From positions 124,038,086 to 124,102,085 of the forward strand of contig NC_134537.1 of the NCBI RefSeq assembly GCF_050624435.1: a stretch of DNA of 64,000 nt, written 5' to 3'. A program made the position numbers and the translations under genes. This DNA is from Tenrec ecaudatus. Its lineage: Eukaryota; Chordata; Mammalia; Afrosoricida; Tenrecidae. Positions 1-11,334 of this stretch are shown here, in pieces (positions within the stretch are counted from its first letter, which is position 1; each line of letters begins with the position of its first letter). The notes below the pieces were generated by a model. That model worked only from the letters and a program-made list of their open reading frames with translations. It was not told where the DNA came from and made no database searches.

Positions 1-440
1 GAAGTGGGACAGGGGAGGTTCATGGTCTGAAATGAACCAGCCCAATGAGTCATTTGGAGGGGGGCAGAATCAAGAAGGAAAAGGATGTGAGTCAGCACAA
101 GAAGGGAGTTAGCACGAACAGACCACTGGCAATGAGGTCCTGGAGCTGAGGGGAGGTGTTGGCTGTGACTTCCTTGTGGACATTGCTTTCTTGCTGAAAT
201 GGGGCCACAGCCATTAAACAGTGCGATCTAACAATCCTTTGATTTTTATGGATTTAAGGGAAATCTATGTTTTGTTTTTCCTCTGTTTTTCCCTTTCTCC
301 AAATAGCCTTTCACCACTGTTACTCAATAAGAAAAGACATTTTACCTCCCCTCTTCGATTCCACCTCAACCTCAAAACCGAGAGGCACATCATCTCCGAT
401 TAAAGAGAGCAGTCCTCAAGGAAAGGCCGTGTGCTTACAG
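1..440. other. No recognised feature
   Basis: I recognise no repeat family, exon or RNA here. Short ORFs near 221-403 have no supporting signal. The stretch runs directly into the minisatellite. Confidence 0.4.
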
Positions 441-790
441 CAACCCACACACATACCACGGCCCACCAATACACATGCCACGGCTCACCCATACACAAGC
501 CACAGCTCACAATACACACGCATGCCACAGCTCACAATACACACACATGCCACGGCTCACCAATATACACACATGCCACGGCTCACAATACACACACATG
601 CCACGGCTCACCAATACACATGCCACGGCTCACCGATACACACACGTGCCACGGCTTACCGATACACACACATGCCACGGCTCACCAATACACACACATG
701 CCACGGCTCACCGATACATGCCATGGCTCACCTATACACACACATGCCACGGCTCACCAATACACACATGCCATGGCTCACCTGTCTCCG
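441..790. repeat. Minisatellite, about 14 units of 20-26 bp
   Basis: The core GCCACGGCTCACC recurs about 14 times, separated by variable ACACA-rich linkers, so the period drifts between about 20 and 26 bp. Units differ by single substitutions (CAATA/CGATA/CTATA; CACGG/CATGG/CACAG). The + strand is free of stop codons in all three frames across the array, which generates three overlapping spurious ORFs rich in Thr, His and Ala. Nothing outside the array supports translation. This type of array is usually polymorphic in copy number. Confidence 0.9.
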
Positions 791-2725
791 CTTGCTAAGC
801 CGCACTCTCACAGATGGACACAACCCCTCGGTGGCAGTTAGGTTTCTCGAGTGGGAAATACCTTGGATCATTGCTTCACACGCTGAACAGATTCACACCA
901 AAGCACGCTGGGTGATCCAAGTCAGTTTTTATGAAGGACAAGACAAGTTTCAGGTTTTACAGTCTTCAGAGGGGTTCACAACAGGGCACAGAACCTCGTG
1001 GAAAACAGCACCCACACATGCAGAACTAGGGGGCACCCCAGGAGACCAGAGGCCCAAGAACCCTAGAGGCTAAGAGCAAGTGGACCCAGAGCCTGAGAGC
1101 ATGTGGGTCGAGGCTGTGGGCCTGCAGAGGCCTGGAGTAGTGAACCCGTGCAGGGGAGCGAGACCCACACGTACACCTGCCGCTGACCGGGAGCAGGGTA
1201 AGAGAGAGCGAGGGCTTCCCACAGCCAGCATATTTGGAACCTCCGACTGCTGCGGAGGCGTGGTTGATGGTATTGGTTGACCCCATTGGCTGAGTTAAGC
1301 CCCCCTGGGTGATGTACCTAAAGTGGGTGTGTCCAAGATAGTGGTTTTACCTGGGCCTAGGGGGCTTGTGTCTGTGCCCGCTCCGTTTGGGGTCTTCATA
1401 AGTGTTCAATGGTTGCCCGATTTTTTTCCAACCTCCTCTATGGGGGGAGATTTGCGGCCTGGGCAGGACACCCCCTGTCTCTAAGCTAGCTACCTAACAG
1501 TACTACTATGGTTCATCAAAATAGGATGTCACCTAGCCAGTTGAAAGAACCTTTCACGTTTTAGAAAGTCGCTTCCGTAAGAGAAGACTTAGTCCATGAT
1601 AAGCAGTAACGGCTGGAGATGGCATGGAGCTGACCAAAGCAGTCCTTCAGAGGCGGGGCAGATTCACGATGGAAAAGGAGAAGACTTGGGATGAAAATGA
1701 AGTAAGCACGGAGGTCTTAGCGTATCTTTTTGCCAAAATAATGTAAGTCTTTGTATACCATTATTAGCATTATTAGTGAGATGGCATACATGCCATAAGT
1801 AAATAAAGTTTCCAATTTAAGTCTACTTTTGCAATGCATCTGACTTTTCAGTTGATCTCAAGCAAGAGGGGAAAAAAGTATTTGGGGGGCATTCTTTGTA
1901 TCCCAAACAACGCTTGCTACCTTTTTGAACTAATACCTGTAATTTATTGCAATGGCTACACAGAATTCACAAACAATATTCATAACTAAAGGGTTTATTA
2001 AGGAAACTAACAGGTTGCTTCCTATTAGTGAGACGTGCTCGGGATAAAGGTGTTCATCAGGATGTGTTAGAAATTCCTTTCAGGGCTGCTAACAAATGCC
2101 CAAGGGGCATACCACTCCACCGTAAGCCTTAGCCCAAAGACATTCGGCTCTAGCTCCATGGTCAGCAAACTCAGCTGCCCCAGTTAAGTGCCCAGAGGCA
2201 CCCTGCTCCCCAAGCTAGCCTACTGCCCCAAAGCACTCTGCTTGACTTGCTCCCCGGCCTGGGCAGTCCACCGCTCTGCCCCCGGCTCTGGCTCCTGGTT
2301 CGGATGCTGCTCCTCTGATGCACAGCTGTCTCCTGGACTCAGGAGGTTCGCTGCACAGGAATCTCAGGGTCGAGAGGACAGGCTCCCTTCCTGGCTCTTG
2401 CTGGTAACGAGATCACCCCAGCTCTTCAGAGGACTCCTTTTCTACCCCCAGGATGACATTCCAATGACTCCTGGTCCCAGTTACTCACAGGTGAAGCATA
2501 TCAGTCTCTCCCCCTCACTGTCTTACCAAGACCCATGCAGGAAAAAGAAAAAGTCATTTGGAGGAGTTCGAGATTTGGGCTAGAAGAGTCACATTAGATC
2601 ATCCACTGTGCCTGCATGGGGACATGCAGACGTTCTACTCTGTGACTCTGTAGAGGGCTCTTGCATCGATGATTAAGAAATAGTAGACCGTAAATGCACA
2701 TCAAGGGTAATGAGCATGTGGCTGT
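791..2725. other. No recognised feature
   Basis: Mostly unique-looking sequence, moderately GC-rich between about 1020 and 1290 and about 2190 and 2580. The short ORFs there lack any domain or splice context I can support. I see no clear repeat family. Confidence 0.35.
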
Positions 2726-2930
2726 AGTGTGCTGGTAGTCCCTCAGTGCTGCAATGGTTAACCCTCTTGGTTACTAACCTAAAAGTTAGTGGTTTGAATC
2801 TATCCAGAGGCACCACAGAAGAAAGGCCTGGAAATCTACGGAAAAATCCGTCCCTGAAAACCTACGCAGCACAATTCTACTCTGACACCTGTGGGGTCAC
2901 TATGAGAAAGGGTAGATTCGATGGCCCCAG
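2726..2930 (+). mobile_element. AfroSINE copy
   Basis: A tRNA-like head (CAATGGTTAACC, then GTTACTAACC and a degenerate B box GGTTTGAATC) is followed by the SINE body (ACAATTCTACTCTGACAC) and the tail GGGTCACTATGAGAAAGG. The copy is diverged, hence old. The 78-aa ORF across it is incidental. Confidence 0.8.
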
Positions 2931-4685
2931 TCTCTGTTGGGTCCCTAATGGAGTCTGGGCTCGCTCTTACATCCAGTTTTAAAGTAAACGGCACCTTGAA
3001 CTTGTGTGGAGACTGTTCACACTCTTCAACCTGTGAGGCACGCACCAGAATCCTTATTTTCAAAATAGCTGTGCTAAGGCTCTCTGCTCTGAGACCCTGA
3101 TTCATGGGGTGGGGGAATCTCCATGTTCAGCAAGCACTTGAGGAGATTCCCATGGCTGGTTCCCAGGGCCACATTTGGGAAAACACTGTCTGGATCTGTT
3201 CAGGGGCCCTCCCTGTCCTAAGCATGAACCAGATGGCAGAGGAAGGCCTTGGCCAACAGCTATTCTACTGTACTTACTCAGGGGTGGGCCCTGAACTGCC
3301 GCCCCCCTCTCTTGCTCCCTCCATTCTCAAAGTGTCCATCAGAGAGCTGTGATTGTGCATCTGGGGATCCTTCTTGACAGCCGAAAGTAAGTGGGCAGAG
3401 CAGAAGGAACCTGGTGAAAGAGAGGGCCGAAGAGAGTCCAGATCTGGAAGCAGGGGAGATGACACTAGACAAAACCTAATGATCTGTATGCAGCATGGTG
3501 GTATGTAACATTACCTAACTGTCTTCTGAGTCTGCTGCTGAAGCAAATTCATCAATGGACTGAAAAACTCAGATAGCAAGTCGTTCAGTCGACAGTTTCT
3601 GTCTGTCCTTTATAAAACCTGTAAGAAAGAGTTGGACCATCTCAGGTTTGAGTGGTGAAGGCACGTGCTGAAAACTTGTTTTGCACCCATGTGCCTGCAC
3701 AATTTCACCCTGCCTTCCCCACCCCTTGCCAGAGTCCCCACTCGCCTCCCCAAGATTCACTGGCTCTTGTCATGAGCTTGCCACCTTGGAATGAGAAGCA
3801 GATCAAATATGGCTGCCACAAGCATAACAACCCAGGCTGATGCAGAACAGCATCACTTATGTGGTAAGGATCAGGTGCTAGTGGACCAGCTTCATTGTCT
3901 ATTATACTTTCTACCACTTGATCCCTATCGATCCACTCGATAACTTTCTGGGGTAGAAATGTTTTTCTTTCCTCAATTAAAAAAATATATATATTTAGTA
4001 AGCCCTGACTCTCCTTTTCCCCCCCTAGTCTTTATAAAAAACCTTTAGATCATGAAATAAGGAAATGTGTATACAGCTGATCGGTGTTCCGTTCAATTAC
4101 GTATAGACGTCGCGTTTCACTCCTTGGATTCTAAACCCCACAGTGTAACCTTGCACATCCCACTTTCTCCCTGCATATCCATTCCTCTTTTCCTCAGCCC
4201 TCTGAAATGTGTCCTTGGGTAAATGTCTTTTTTATTTCCAATGTATGCCAGTTTTAAGGTGTGTGTACCTCCTTAGTGCTGTTCCCGTTACAAACCTGAC
4301 GACGGTTTGGTTGAAAATGGAGCCTCAGGGGAGAGTTCATTTCCAGACATGAAAGGTGACTAAGGCTGATTCATTGAGCCACGTGATGAAGAAAGATGAG
4401 GTTGAATCAGAGCCACGATAATATATTCATATTGGTACTAAACGTTAAGTACTACACTGTAAGACATTTCATATGGATTCTCTTCACAAATTCCTTGAAA
4501 AATAATTTTAATATGGTAAGTGTATTATGAGCTTTCAGTCTGTCTCTCTGACCAGATACCCAATTATCCTTTATACTTTATTTTAATTTCCAAGTACAAG
4601 AGCATACAAAACTATAACTATTCATTCCCTGTTTTTCCACCTCCCACCTTTCCCCCTTAAACCAACAACAGCCAACAAAAACACC
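2931..4685. other. No recognised feature
   Basis: AT-rich to neutral sequence with only short chance ORFs. The segment at about 4360-4500 resembles 4915-5040 loosely and may be a degraded duplicated repeat that I cannot name. Confidence 0.35.
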
Positions 4686-4855
4686 CTGCCACACACACTG
4701 CCATTGAGTTGATTCTGGCTATAGAAAAGTAGAACTGTCCTCATGGGCTTTCTCCGCGTCACTTTCTCACCAAGCGGCTTCTGCGTCAGAATGGCCATCT
4801 TTTCAGTTATCCACCAAAGGCTTAACCACTGCACTCGACTCTTCCACTGATACCC
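4686..4855 (-). mobile_element. AfroSINE copy, reverse
   Basis: Reading + strand: CACTGCCATTGAGTTGATTC (reverse complement of the SINE/RTE tail), AGTAGAACTGTCCTCATGGG, and GGCTTAACCACTGCA (head). The order matches an inverted AfroSINE. The middle is diverged. Confidence 0.75.
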
Positions 4856-5629
4856 ACACAGAACCCCAAGCATCGAGCAGAATTAAAAGATTGCAACACT
4901 TGGCCTAAAACAGTGGTCTGGTTTACTCAATGAGCACGTGAAAAAGAAAGGTGGAGTGGACGCAGGGCCATTAGTACGTAACGTGAAGGTGAAGGACTAA
5001 ACTGCTAAGAAAATGTGTTACGGGTTCTCGACACACATTTCTTCTTAGAACTAACCGAGTGGCCCATTGTGAGTTTATCTGCACGATTCAGTCCCATCAC
5101 GTTAGTGTCCAAGGTCAGATGCTCATGTCCTTTCAAATCACTGCATCGATTTTAACCCTGGAGCCTGAGGGAGAGGGGGGCGTGGTTAACATGGCGACCC
5201 CAGGAAATCCCAGGAAGAGGTGAGTTGATGTTTGCACTGTCATTGAAGTGTGATGTTGGCCAACTCCTCTTTCAGCATTAGGGTGACGTTACCAGGAAGC
5301 TATGACTAAATATATATACATATGAGACACAGCCACGCCTTATTTGGATCCAGAATTCCCTACTTCACCCCCACCCCACCACCTGCTTCGTCTCCCACAT
5401 CTACACTTGGTCCACCAGGTTTCGTGTCGTTTAGATAGCACCCGCTCCAGCATCAGATAGCCAGGTACTACCACTCCCACAGGCTGAATTCCAGTTTCTC
5501 CTCTGAACTGGGGACAATGTCTTCCTTCAAGTAGGAGTAATATGGGAATCTTTGAAAAGGTCATAGTGGATAGTGACTAGACAAAGCCCTAGCGAAAGGA
5601 TGGCGGTTATAGAGATAGCTGTCAGTGTT
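4856..5629. other. No recognised feature
   Basis: No repeat family or exon is recognised apart from the weak similarity of 4915-5040 to 4360-4500. Confidence 0.35.
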
Positions 5630-5740
5630 GTCATTGAAAATCTCGGGAAAATGATGGAAGTTTTTAATCTCCACACACACTGCTACTCTGACAGGGGCCA
5701 ACCACGCGTTGGAATCAACTTGATGGCAACTTATTTTGTT
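5630..5740 (+). mobile_element. AfroSINE or RTE 3' fragment
   Basis: Only the distal part is recognisable: ACTGCTACTCTGACAGG followed by a tail-like GGAATCAACTTGATGGCAAC. The tail is shared by AfroSINE and RTE, so the class is uncertain. Confidence 0.5.
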
Positions 5741-5787
5741 TGTTTGGCTATTGATTTTCATAGTTCTTACCTATGAACCCACCTGTA

Positions 5788-5950
5788 TTCTAAGCACTTT
5801 ATATAAATATTAACTCACTTAATCCTGTTATCTACCCTATGAGGTATCCTCATGTTTCTCAGGGGAAACTGAAGTAGAGAGAGATTAAGCAACTTGACTC
5901 AAGGTACGTGGTCAGGACTTGAACCCAGGGAGTCTGGGGTCTATGCTGGC
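5788..5950 (-). mobile_element. MIR SINE, reverse
   Basis: Classic inverted MIR layout: CTAAGCACTTTATATAA, TTAACTCACTTAATCCT, CTATGAGGTA, GGGGAAACTGAAG, AAGCAACTTGACTCAAGG, then GGACTTGAACCCAGG. It is an old shared mammalian insertion. Confidence 0.9.
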
Positions 5951-6589
5951 TACAAGTGTGCTATAGGGTTTCTGTGAGTCAGCATAGCTGAATGGCACTG
6001 AGTTGAGTATGCTAAGTTACCTTCAGAAAGATGTCCTGTAGGGCTATGGGACCATTTGACCAAATTTAACCCTAGGTGTACTGACTAGCTCTGTGAATTT
6101 AAATGTTATTCAATTAATAAATACTGTTTACAACTTATTTTCCATTCATTATGCTAGATGTTAGAACTACAAAGATAAAAAAACACACCCTTGAGGGGGT
6201 CCTGGAACATTCCAGGGGGGCTGCAAAAGCAGATAACTACACTTTATCCTGTATTATGGGCAATACTACAAATGTTTTTCATTGCCAGGGGGATACTGAG
6301 TAAATTTTTTCCCCCTAAAACGAGGGTGGTAGACCAAATAATTTTGAGTCTACATGTTTGGTGATCCAAACAAACAACACCTGTCGAGAAGCCATTTCCT
6401 TTCAAGACAGTAGGAATAAACTGAGTCAAAGAAAAGTTGACAATTTTTGACAGTTTGACAATTGTTAACAAAATTTGACAATTCAGTTTCCTGTTTCATC
6501 GAAGATTTACTAGGTAACCGTCGCCCAACAGGGTCTTAGCACGGTCTCTGATGAGAAGGTAGATTGCTGACAGACACAAAAAGCCCAGA
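5951..6589. other. No recognised feature
   Basis: AT-rich unique sequence. 6420-6480 repeats TTTGACA-like words several times but forms no regular array. Confidence 0.35.
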
Positions 6590-6740
6590 GTCACTGAGTC
6601 ATTCCCAATCCCAGGGACCTATCTAGAGCCTCCAAGGCGGTGCAGCTCTTTATGGGGCAGACGGCCTCATCTTTCTCCAGCACAGTGGCTGGTGGGTTTG
6701 AACTGCCCTTCATGCAGTTAGCAGTCCAGGGAATCTGCAA
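6590..6740 (-). mobile_element. AfroSINE fragment, reverse
   Basis: TCATCTTTCTCCAGCACAG then GGCTGGTGGGTTTGAACTGC and a reversed head (GTTAGCAGTCCAG) match the inverted 5' half and B box of AfroSINE. The 3' tail is badly decayed. Confidence 0.7.
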
Positions 6741-6930
6741 GTGAGGGCAACGTGCCCAGAGGTCAGCAGAACAGGAAGACAGCATGATGACTCAGCATAT
6801 ATGTGTGTGTTCAGCTCAGAGGTTCAGTTCAGCACAGTGTTTTTCGAGGGTGTTAGCTAATCTTGGGAAAAATAAAGGTAATAAAAAGTTTTTAATCCTC
6901 TTAAATTTATGCCATTACTTAGTGAATGAA

Positions 6931-7416
6931 TGTGGTAGTTATATAATTGTCGATTTGAGAGGCTTAAGAGTGAAGGGGTAGAGGCTAGCCTGTCAATCAG
7001 GTCATAGCCAATGAGGCCTCTGTGTGGGCATAGCCTTTCCTGAGGATTCTGGGAACTCTTATATTCCTCCTTGGAAGCGGGAGTCTTTCTCCCTCTCTGC
7101 TCACTCCCTGAGAGGCATTGCAGCTGATGAGGCATATGAAGAGGCCTGCCAGTGCTGAGATGCTTACAACAACACCGGATCCAAAGACTTATCACCCACT
7201 GGCCTGCGATTCCTGCATTCGGCATCACTGCGTGTGTTTTGTGAGTCTGAAGAGGACTTTATAGATTGGTATCGGACATATGGGCTAATATTGGATTTAC
7301 AGACTTGATCTGGACTGGGCTGGATGTTTTCTTTATGTACAATTACTCCTGTATAAAGCTCTTTCTTATTACGAGTGCCTATGATTTTATTTCTCTAGTC
7401 TACCGAGACTGACACA
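6931..7416 (+). mobile_element. Solo LTR, ERV-L-like, with 5-bp TSD
   Basis: A 486-bp block starts TGTGGTAG and ends GACACA (TG...CA), and is flanked on both sides by the 5-bp direct repeat ATGAA (6926-6930 and 7417-7421). A second member of the family lies at 45983-46547, and the inverted LTR at 11788-12205 is related. A possible polyadenylation/termination zone with ATAAAGCTCTTTCTTATT lies near the 3' end. There is no internal retroviral sequence, so this is a solo LTR. ERV-L assignment is inferred from the 5-bp TSD and the MLT2-like terminal TTTCTCTAGTCTACC. Confidence 0.85.
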
Positions 7417-8094
7417 ATGAAAAAAAAAAGATGCTTATTCATTAAGTTTGTGATACATAATCAGTGCTTAATAAATGAAAGTTATTATAAATATTCACTA
7501 GGTGTTTTCAGTTTATGTTACCATGGTTGTTTGTGTGTTGCTATTGATAAAAATAATCAAACAGAAATATTGAAACATAATATTTATTCTGAGCAATTAT
7601 ACTATATACATATAGGGAGACCACTTTGATTTCAAAGGAAAGAGAGAGAGAAGAAGGAAGGGAGGAAGGAAGTAAGGAAGGAAGAAAAATGAGTTAAAGT
7701 AGGTTGATTACAGTGAGGTTTGTAGAGAGAAGAGGAGGGAGGAGAATAGGTCAACCACTGGCTAATCTTAACATGACCGATGGATCCCCACCCTCTGTGT
7801 TTTACTGAGATCAAATGATAGCAGGTCACAAGGTAATCTCTGGCCCTCCATTCACCTACAGCCATGATATGTTTTTGAAATTTACATGAACTAAGCCTGG
7901 CTTTTACCAGGAAAGAAACGATGAACAACTTTGGGTGAAAAGGACTCCTTGCATGATTAGTTATTGGCCAGGAAGTCTTTCACGGTTCATGTTTGGTTTG
8001 TGAGTAAGAAAACCCTAAGTACAAAAACCCTTGTCCCCCACAAAAAAAACAAACAAAAAAAATGCCTTGTCCCTGAAGTGAACACATTTCTGCA
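7417..8094. other. Mostly unrecognised, with a purine simple repeat
   Basis: An A-rich, AT-rich stretch lies at 7418-7620. A degenerate AAGG/GGAAG purine tract lies at 7641-7690 and produces a spurious reverse ORF. Nothing else is recognised. Confidence 0.5.
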
Positions 8095-8268
8095 AAGCTT
8101 TCCACACTGCCAAGTCAATGCCAACTCATAGTGACCAGAAAGAACGGGGTAGAACTGCACCATGGGGTTTCCCAAAGCTAGAATCTTTATAGACTCGACT
8201 GGTGGGTCCCTCACAGGCCTTTCGGTTCACAGCTGAGCCCTTGGTCATTGTGCCGTTCAGGCTCCTCT
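8095..8268 (-). mobile_element. AfroSINE copy, reverse
   Basis: CCAACTCATAGTGACCAG (reversed tail), GGTAGAACTGCACCATGGG, CTTTATAGACTC, CTGGTGGGTCC, and reversed head GAGCCCTTGGTCATTGTGCC. Nearly full length. Confidence 0.8.
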
Positions 8269-8355
8269 ATTGGAGTAGATAATAGCAATGGAGTCAAAGC
8301 AAGTGGGGATGCAGATAACGGGACCCCTATAGCTTTCATATTACCTAGACCATTT

Positions 8356-8557
8356 TAAGGACATCTGTGGTGTAGTGGGCTATATACTGAGCTGTTAACT
8401 GCAAGGCCAACGGTTCAAACCCATCAGTTGCTCCTTGTGAGACAGATGAGGTCATCTACTTCCATAAAGATTTACAGTCTTAGAAATTCAAAGGGGCAGT
8501 TCTACCCTGTCCTGGAGGGTTGCTATGAGTTGGAATCGACTCGTTGACTGAGTTGAG
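8356..8557 (+). mobile_element. AfroSINE copy
   Basis: Head GTGGTGTAGTGGGCTATA, GCTGTTAACTGCAAGGCC, B box GGTTCAAACCC, body GGGGCAGTTCTACCCTGTCC, and tail GCTATGAGTTGGAATCGACT. It is close to full length and lies 90 bp from an oppositely oriented copy. Confidence 0.85.
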
Positions 8558-8584
8558 AGTTAAATACCATTTTGCTACAAACTC

Positions 8585-8712
8585 TATGCCCTTTAACTCT
8601 TACAAGAGTCTTATGCAAGACTTCTTATCCCAATTTTACTTTAAAGAAATGAAAGCTTAGAGGTTACACGACTTGTCTGAGGCCACACAGCTGTAGGTGG
8701 TAGTGCCTGGAT
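8585..8712 (-). mobile_element. MIR fragment, reverse
   Basis: CCAATTTTACTTTAAAGAAA, GGTTACACGACTTGTCTGAGG and CCACACAGCTGTAGGTGG correspond to the inverted MIR core and 3' half. Confidence 0.75.
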
Positions 8713-9204
8713 TTGCACCCAAATATTCCTGACCCCCAAGCCTTCATTCTTCTTCCTGTCCTCCCTCCCTTTCGGGAAGGGCACCAAGGGGAGCATGGGA
8801 GGGGTGCACTAAAATCTAGCAGAGAGCCTGCGTCCATAAAGCAGACTAGAAATGCAGCTTGCCCTGGTTCTGAGAGTTCTGATCCTGTGAGATATTGAGA
8901 CATCATGTGGCTAGAGAGACAGTCAACTTATAGACAATCAGCAAGAGGCGGCCAGAACATGGCCTTTCCTTGGGAATAGCAGGAGGAAGAGGAGGAGGAA
9001 AGAAGAGCTCAGATCCTTAAAAACAATCTTGAGCAACTGGCACAGACTCGCTTTTTTGTAAAATCCGCACTCTAGACTGCCAAGACCTGTAATTTACTGC
9101 AGTATTTAAAGAAATCCGTTTCAGGCAGGCTAAATGGCCAAGGCCCGTGATAAGAGTGGAAACGCTCTCGAGTTGGAAAGTGAACTTTGGTTGGAAAAGA
9201 GTAG
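8713..9204. other. No recognised feature
   Basis: Mixed sequence with a GGAGGAAGAGGAGG purine patch near 8980-9005. Two overlapping ORFs on opposite strands have no support. Confidence 0.35.
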
Positions 9205-9425
9205 ATCTATGTCCTGTGGTTCAGAAGCAAGGACGGAGAGACTTTGTCTTGCTCACTTCAGACACTTCTCCACGAGGGACCTGTTGTTGGAGAGGGACAT
9301 CATGCTTGGTCATGTAGAAGGTCAGTGAAACAGAGGGAGATGTTCTACAAGATGGGTTGGCAAAGGAATGGAATGGGCCTGGGCAAAGTTTCATTCTGTT
9401 TTACAGAATAATTCAATCAATGATC
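9205..9425 (+). mobile_element. RTE/BovB-like LINE 3' fragment
   Basis: The word order matches the C-terminal RTE ORF: CTTGCTCACTTCAGACACTT, GGAGAGGGACATCATGCTTG, GTAGAAGGTCAGTGAAACAG, then TTTCATTCTGTTTTACAG. Better copies at 10630 and 39290 give the consensus. The ORF is broken. Confidence 0.75.
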
Positions 9426-9469
9426 CGGAGTTAACACTAACAGCGTCTCCTGTGGTATGTATTTTTTTC

Positions 9470-9985
9470 TTTGTAAAGTTTTTTATTTGTATATAATCCA
9501 CGTATCCTACAATTTGATAGTTTAATCATACCAAGAAGAGTTGTACAATCATGATCACAATCAATTTTAAAATATGTTCTTCTTGTTTATAGTCATTATT
9601 AGTGCCCCATTTCCTCCCAACTTCCCAGCCATGCTCCCAAGAAACCATTAATCCAGTTACTGTCTCTATAGATTTACCTAACCTGGATTTCATATACAGA
9701 AAGACATTAAAACAAACAAACAAAAACTAACAATAACAATATAAAACAGAGAAAAACCTCAATAAAAAAGTAAAAAATATTAAAAACGAGAACAACTTTA
9801 AAATGAGTCAAAAGCGAGATCACTTGATACGGTGCTACATTCCAACCTAACCAGCTCTGCCATAATCCACTTTCCAATGCACTCTTCATGGTAGCTAGGC
9901 TATGCACATCCTTGGTCAGTGGGGAGAGGGAATTCAATGGAGACTTAATCCACAATGGGTTTTCTGATCCTAACTTCTAAATCTC
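9470..9985 (-). mobile_element. Old L1 3' UTR, reverse
   Basis: The + strand shows ATAATCCACGTATCCTACAA, TTTGATAGTTTAATCATACC, GAGTTGTACAATCATGATCA and AACCATTAATCCAGTTACTG, in the order of inverted ancient mammalian L1 3' ends. A closely parallel copy is at 27777-28290 and a decayed one at 57815-59560. Confidence 0.7.
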
Positions 9986-10394
9986 CTGGGAATAAATTTA
10001 AAACAGCATAGTTTTCTTGTATAGTTTATTCCCTTTGAAATTTTCTATCCAAGTGCATTCTTCGCCCTGCTATCTGTCACCTTAGGATCCTGAGATTGAA
10101 AAGCAGCGTATACCTGAGGAGTCTGCGCTAACAGCTTCCTCCATAGGGTTATGTGGGTAGCATTAAACATACCTGCCCTAAGACCAGAGAGCGTCTGAGC
10201 TACATGCATTGCGCTAGGCTGGGAGAAACTCCACAAACATGCAGAGGGCTTGAAGTGCTCAAGTGGTGGCAAAGTTCACCTTAGAATTCTTGGTCCAAAG
10301 GAAAGAGATATGAGAATAAGAAGCAACCCTGTTACATGAAGGCCGCATGACTTTGAGCCAGTCAAATCTGGATGTGAGGCTTGACTTGTTCTCT

Positions 10395-10560
10395 CACATG
10401 ACTCTGGACATTTTACTCACACCCCTTGAAGATCAGCTTTCTTGTTCATAATATGATAGGAATAAAGGGCATCTCTTTGTGAGTAGTTGTGAAGATTAGC
10501 ATGTGAAGGTCAAGGGCACAGATTAGGACTTGATAGGCAGTCAGTTCTGTCCTGTCTCCA
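10395..10560 (+). mobile_element. MIR fragment
   Basis: CTCACATGACTCTGGACA, ATAATATGATAGGAATAAAG and GTGAAGATTAGCATGTGAAG follow the MIR order from core to 3' end. Diverged. Confidence 0.55.
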
Positions 10561-10629
10561 GGCTCATGTGTCTCCTATGGTATTCTCCATGGTTTCCATC
10601 AGATTCTTCCATCTCATAACAGATTGGCT

Positions 10630-10885
10630 TTACTGTCCTAATTTGTGCAAGGTGAACTTTGACATGCTGTCAGGAGAGACCAGTCCCTGGAGAAGGACAT
10701 CGTCTTTGGCAAAGCAGAGGGGGCAGTGAAAAAGAGGAGGGCCCTTGATAAAATGGATGGACACAGTGGCTATAACAAGGGGCTTAAACATAAGAGCAAT
10801 TGTGAGGATGACACAGGACCAGGCAGTGTTTCCTTCTATTTAAGGTCTCTCGGAGTCAACAGCACCTAGCAACAATAACGTGTGC
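10630..10885 (+). mobile_element. RTE/BovB-like LINE 3' end
   Basis: A clear copy of the last about 250 bp of RTE: GCTGTCAGGAGAGACCAGTC, GGAGAAGGACATCGTCTTTG, GATGGACACAGTGGCTATAA, GGACCAGGCAGTGTTTCCTT, and a tail with GGTCTCTCGGAGTCAACAG followed by AACAATAAC. It is 5'-truncated, as usual for LINEs. Confidence 0.9.
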
Positions 10886-11334
10886 AAGGCACTTGGCCAG
10901 TGCTAGGAAATTAAGGAGTAAGCAGATACGGCGGAAAGCTGAGAAAATGTCAGTGCCGACTCATCCTGCTGTACTCATTTTCTATTCATGTTCAACAATT
11001 TGCCATAAACTTTGAAACTTCAAACAATACACATGTAGAGTAATGCAACACATAATAAGAGGGTGACCAACACGACATTACTGAAGAATAGGAAGGCTCA
11101 CAGAGGTACACATGAGTGACAGACCACAAAATAAATGCCATTACAGACATAATCCTGCATTATTAGCAGTAACACACAATAATCTAAAGTGGATGCACAG
11201 GTAGATAAGCAAGATGAACAATATGAGTCAATGAAATATATACTTAAGACCATATACAGATGTGGCAGATGATATTTATATAACTGTCTTTATATGTGCT
11301 GTCACCATACCCATGTTTATTATAGAGAAAAGAG
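10886..11334. other. No firmly recognised feature
   Basis: AT-rich sequence that may contain a decayed 5' extension of the L1 3' UTR that begins clearly at about 11335. Confidence 0.35.

Noticed and set aside
267..1073. 268-aa ORF, longest in the window
   Set aside because: It spans the minisatellite, which is open in all + frames; no domain, start context or splice sites.
4360..5040. Possible pair of duplicated LTR-like segments
   Set aside because: Similarity of 4360-4500 to 4915-5040 is loose, with many gaps; could not define ends.
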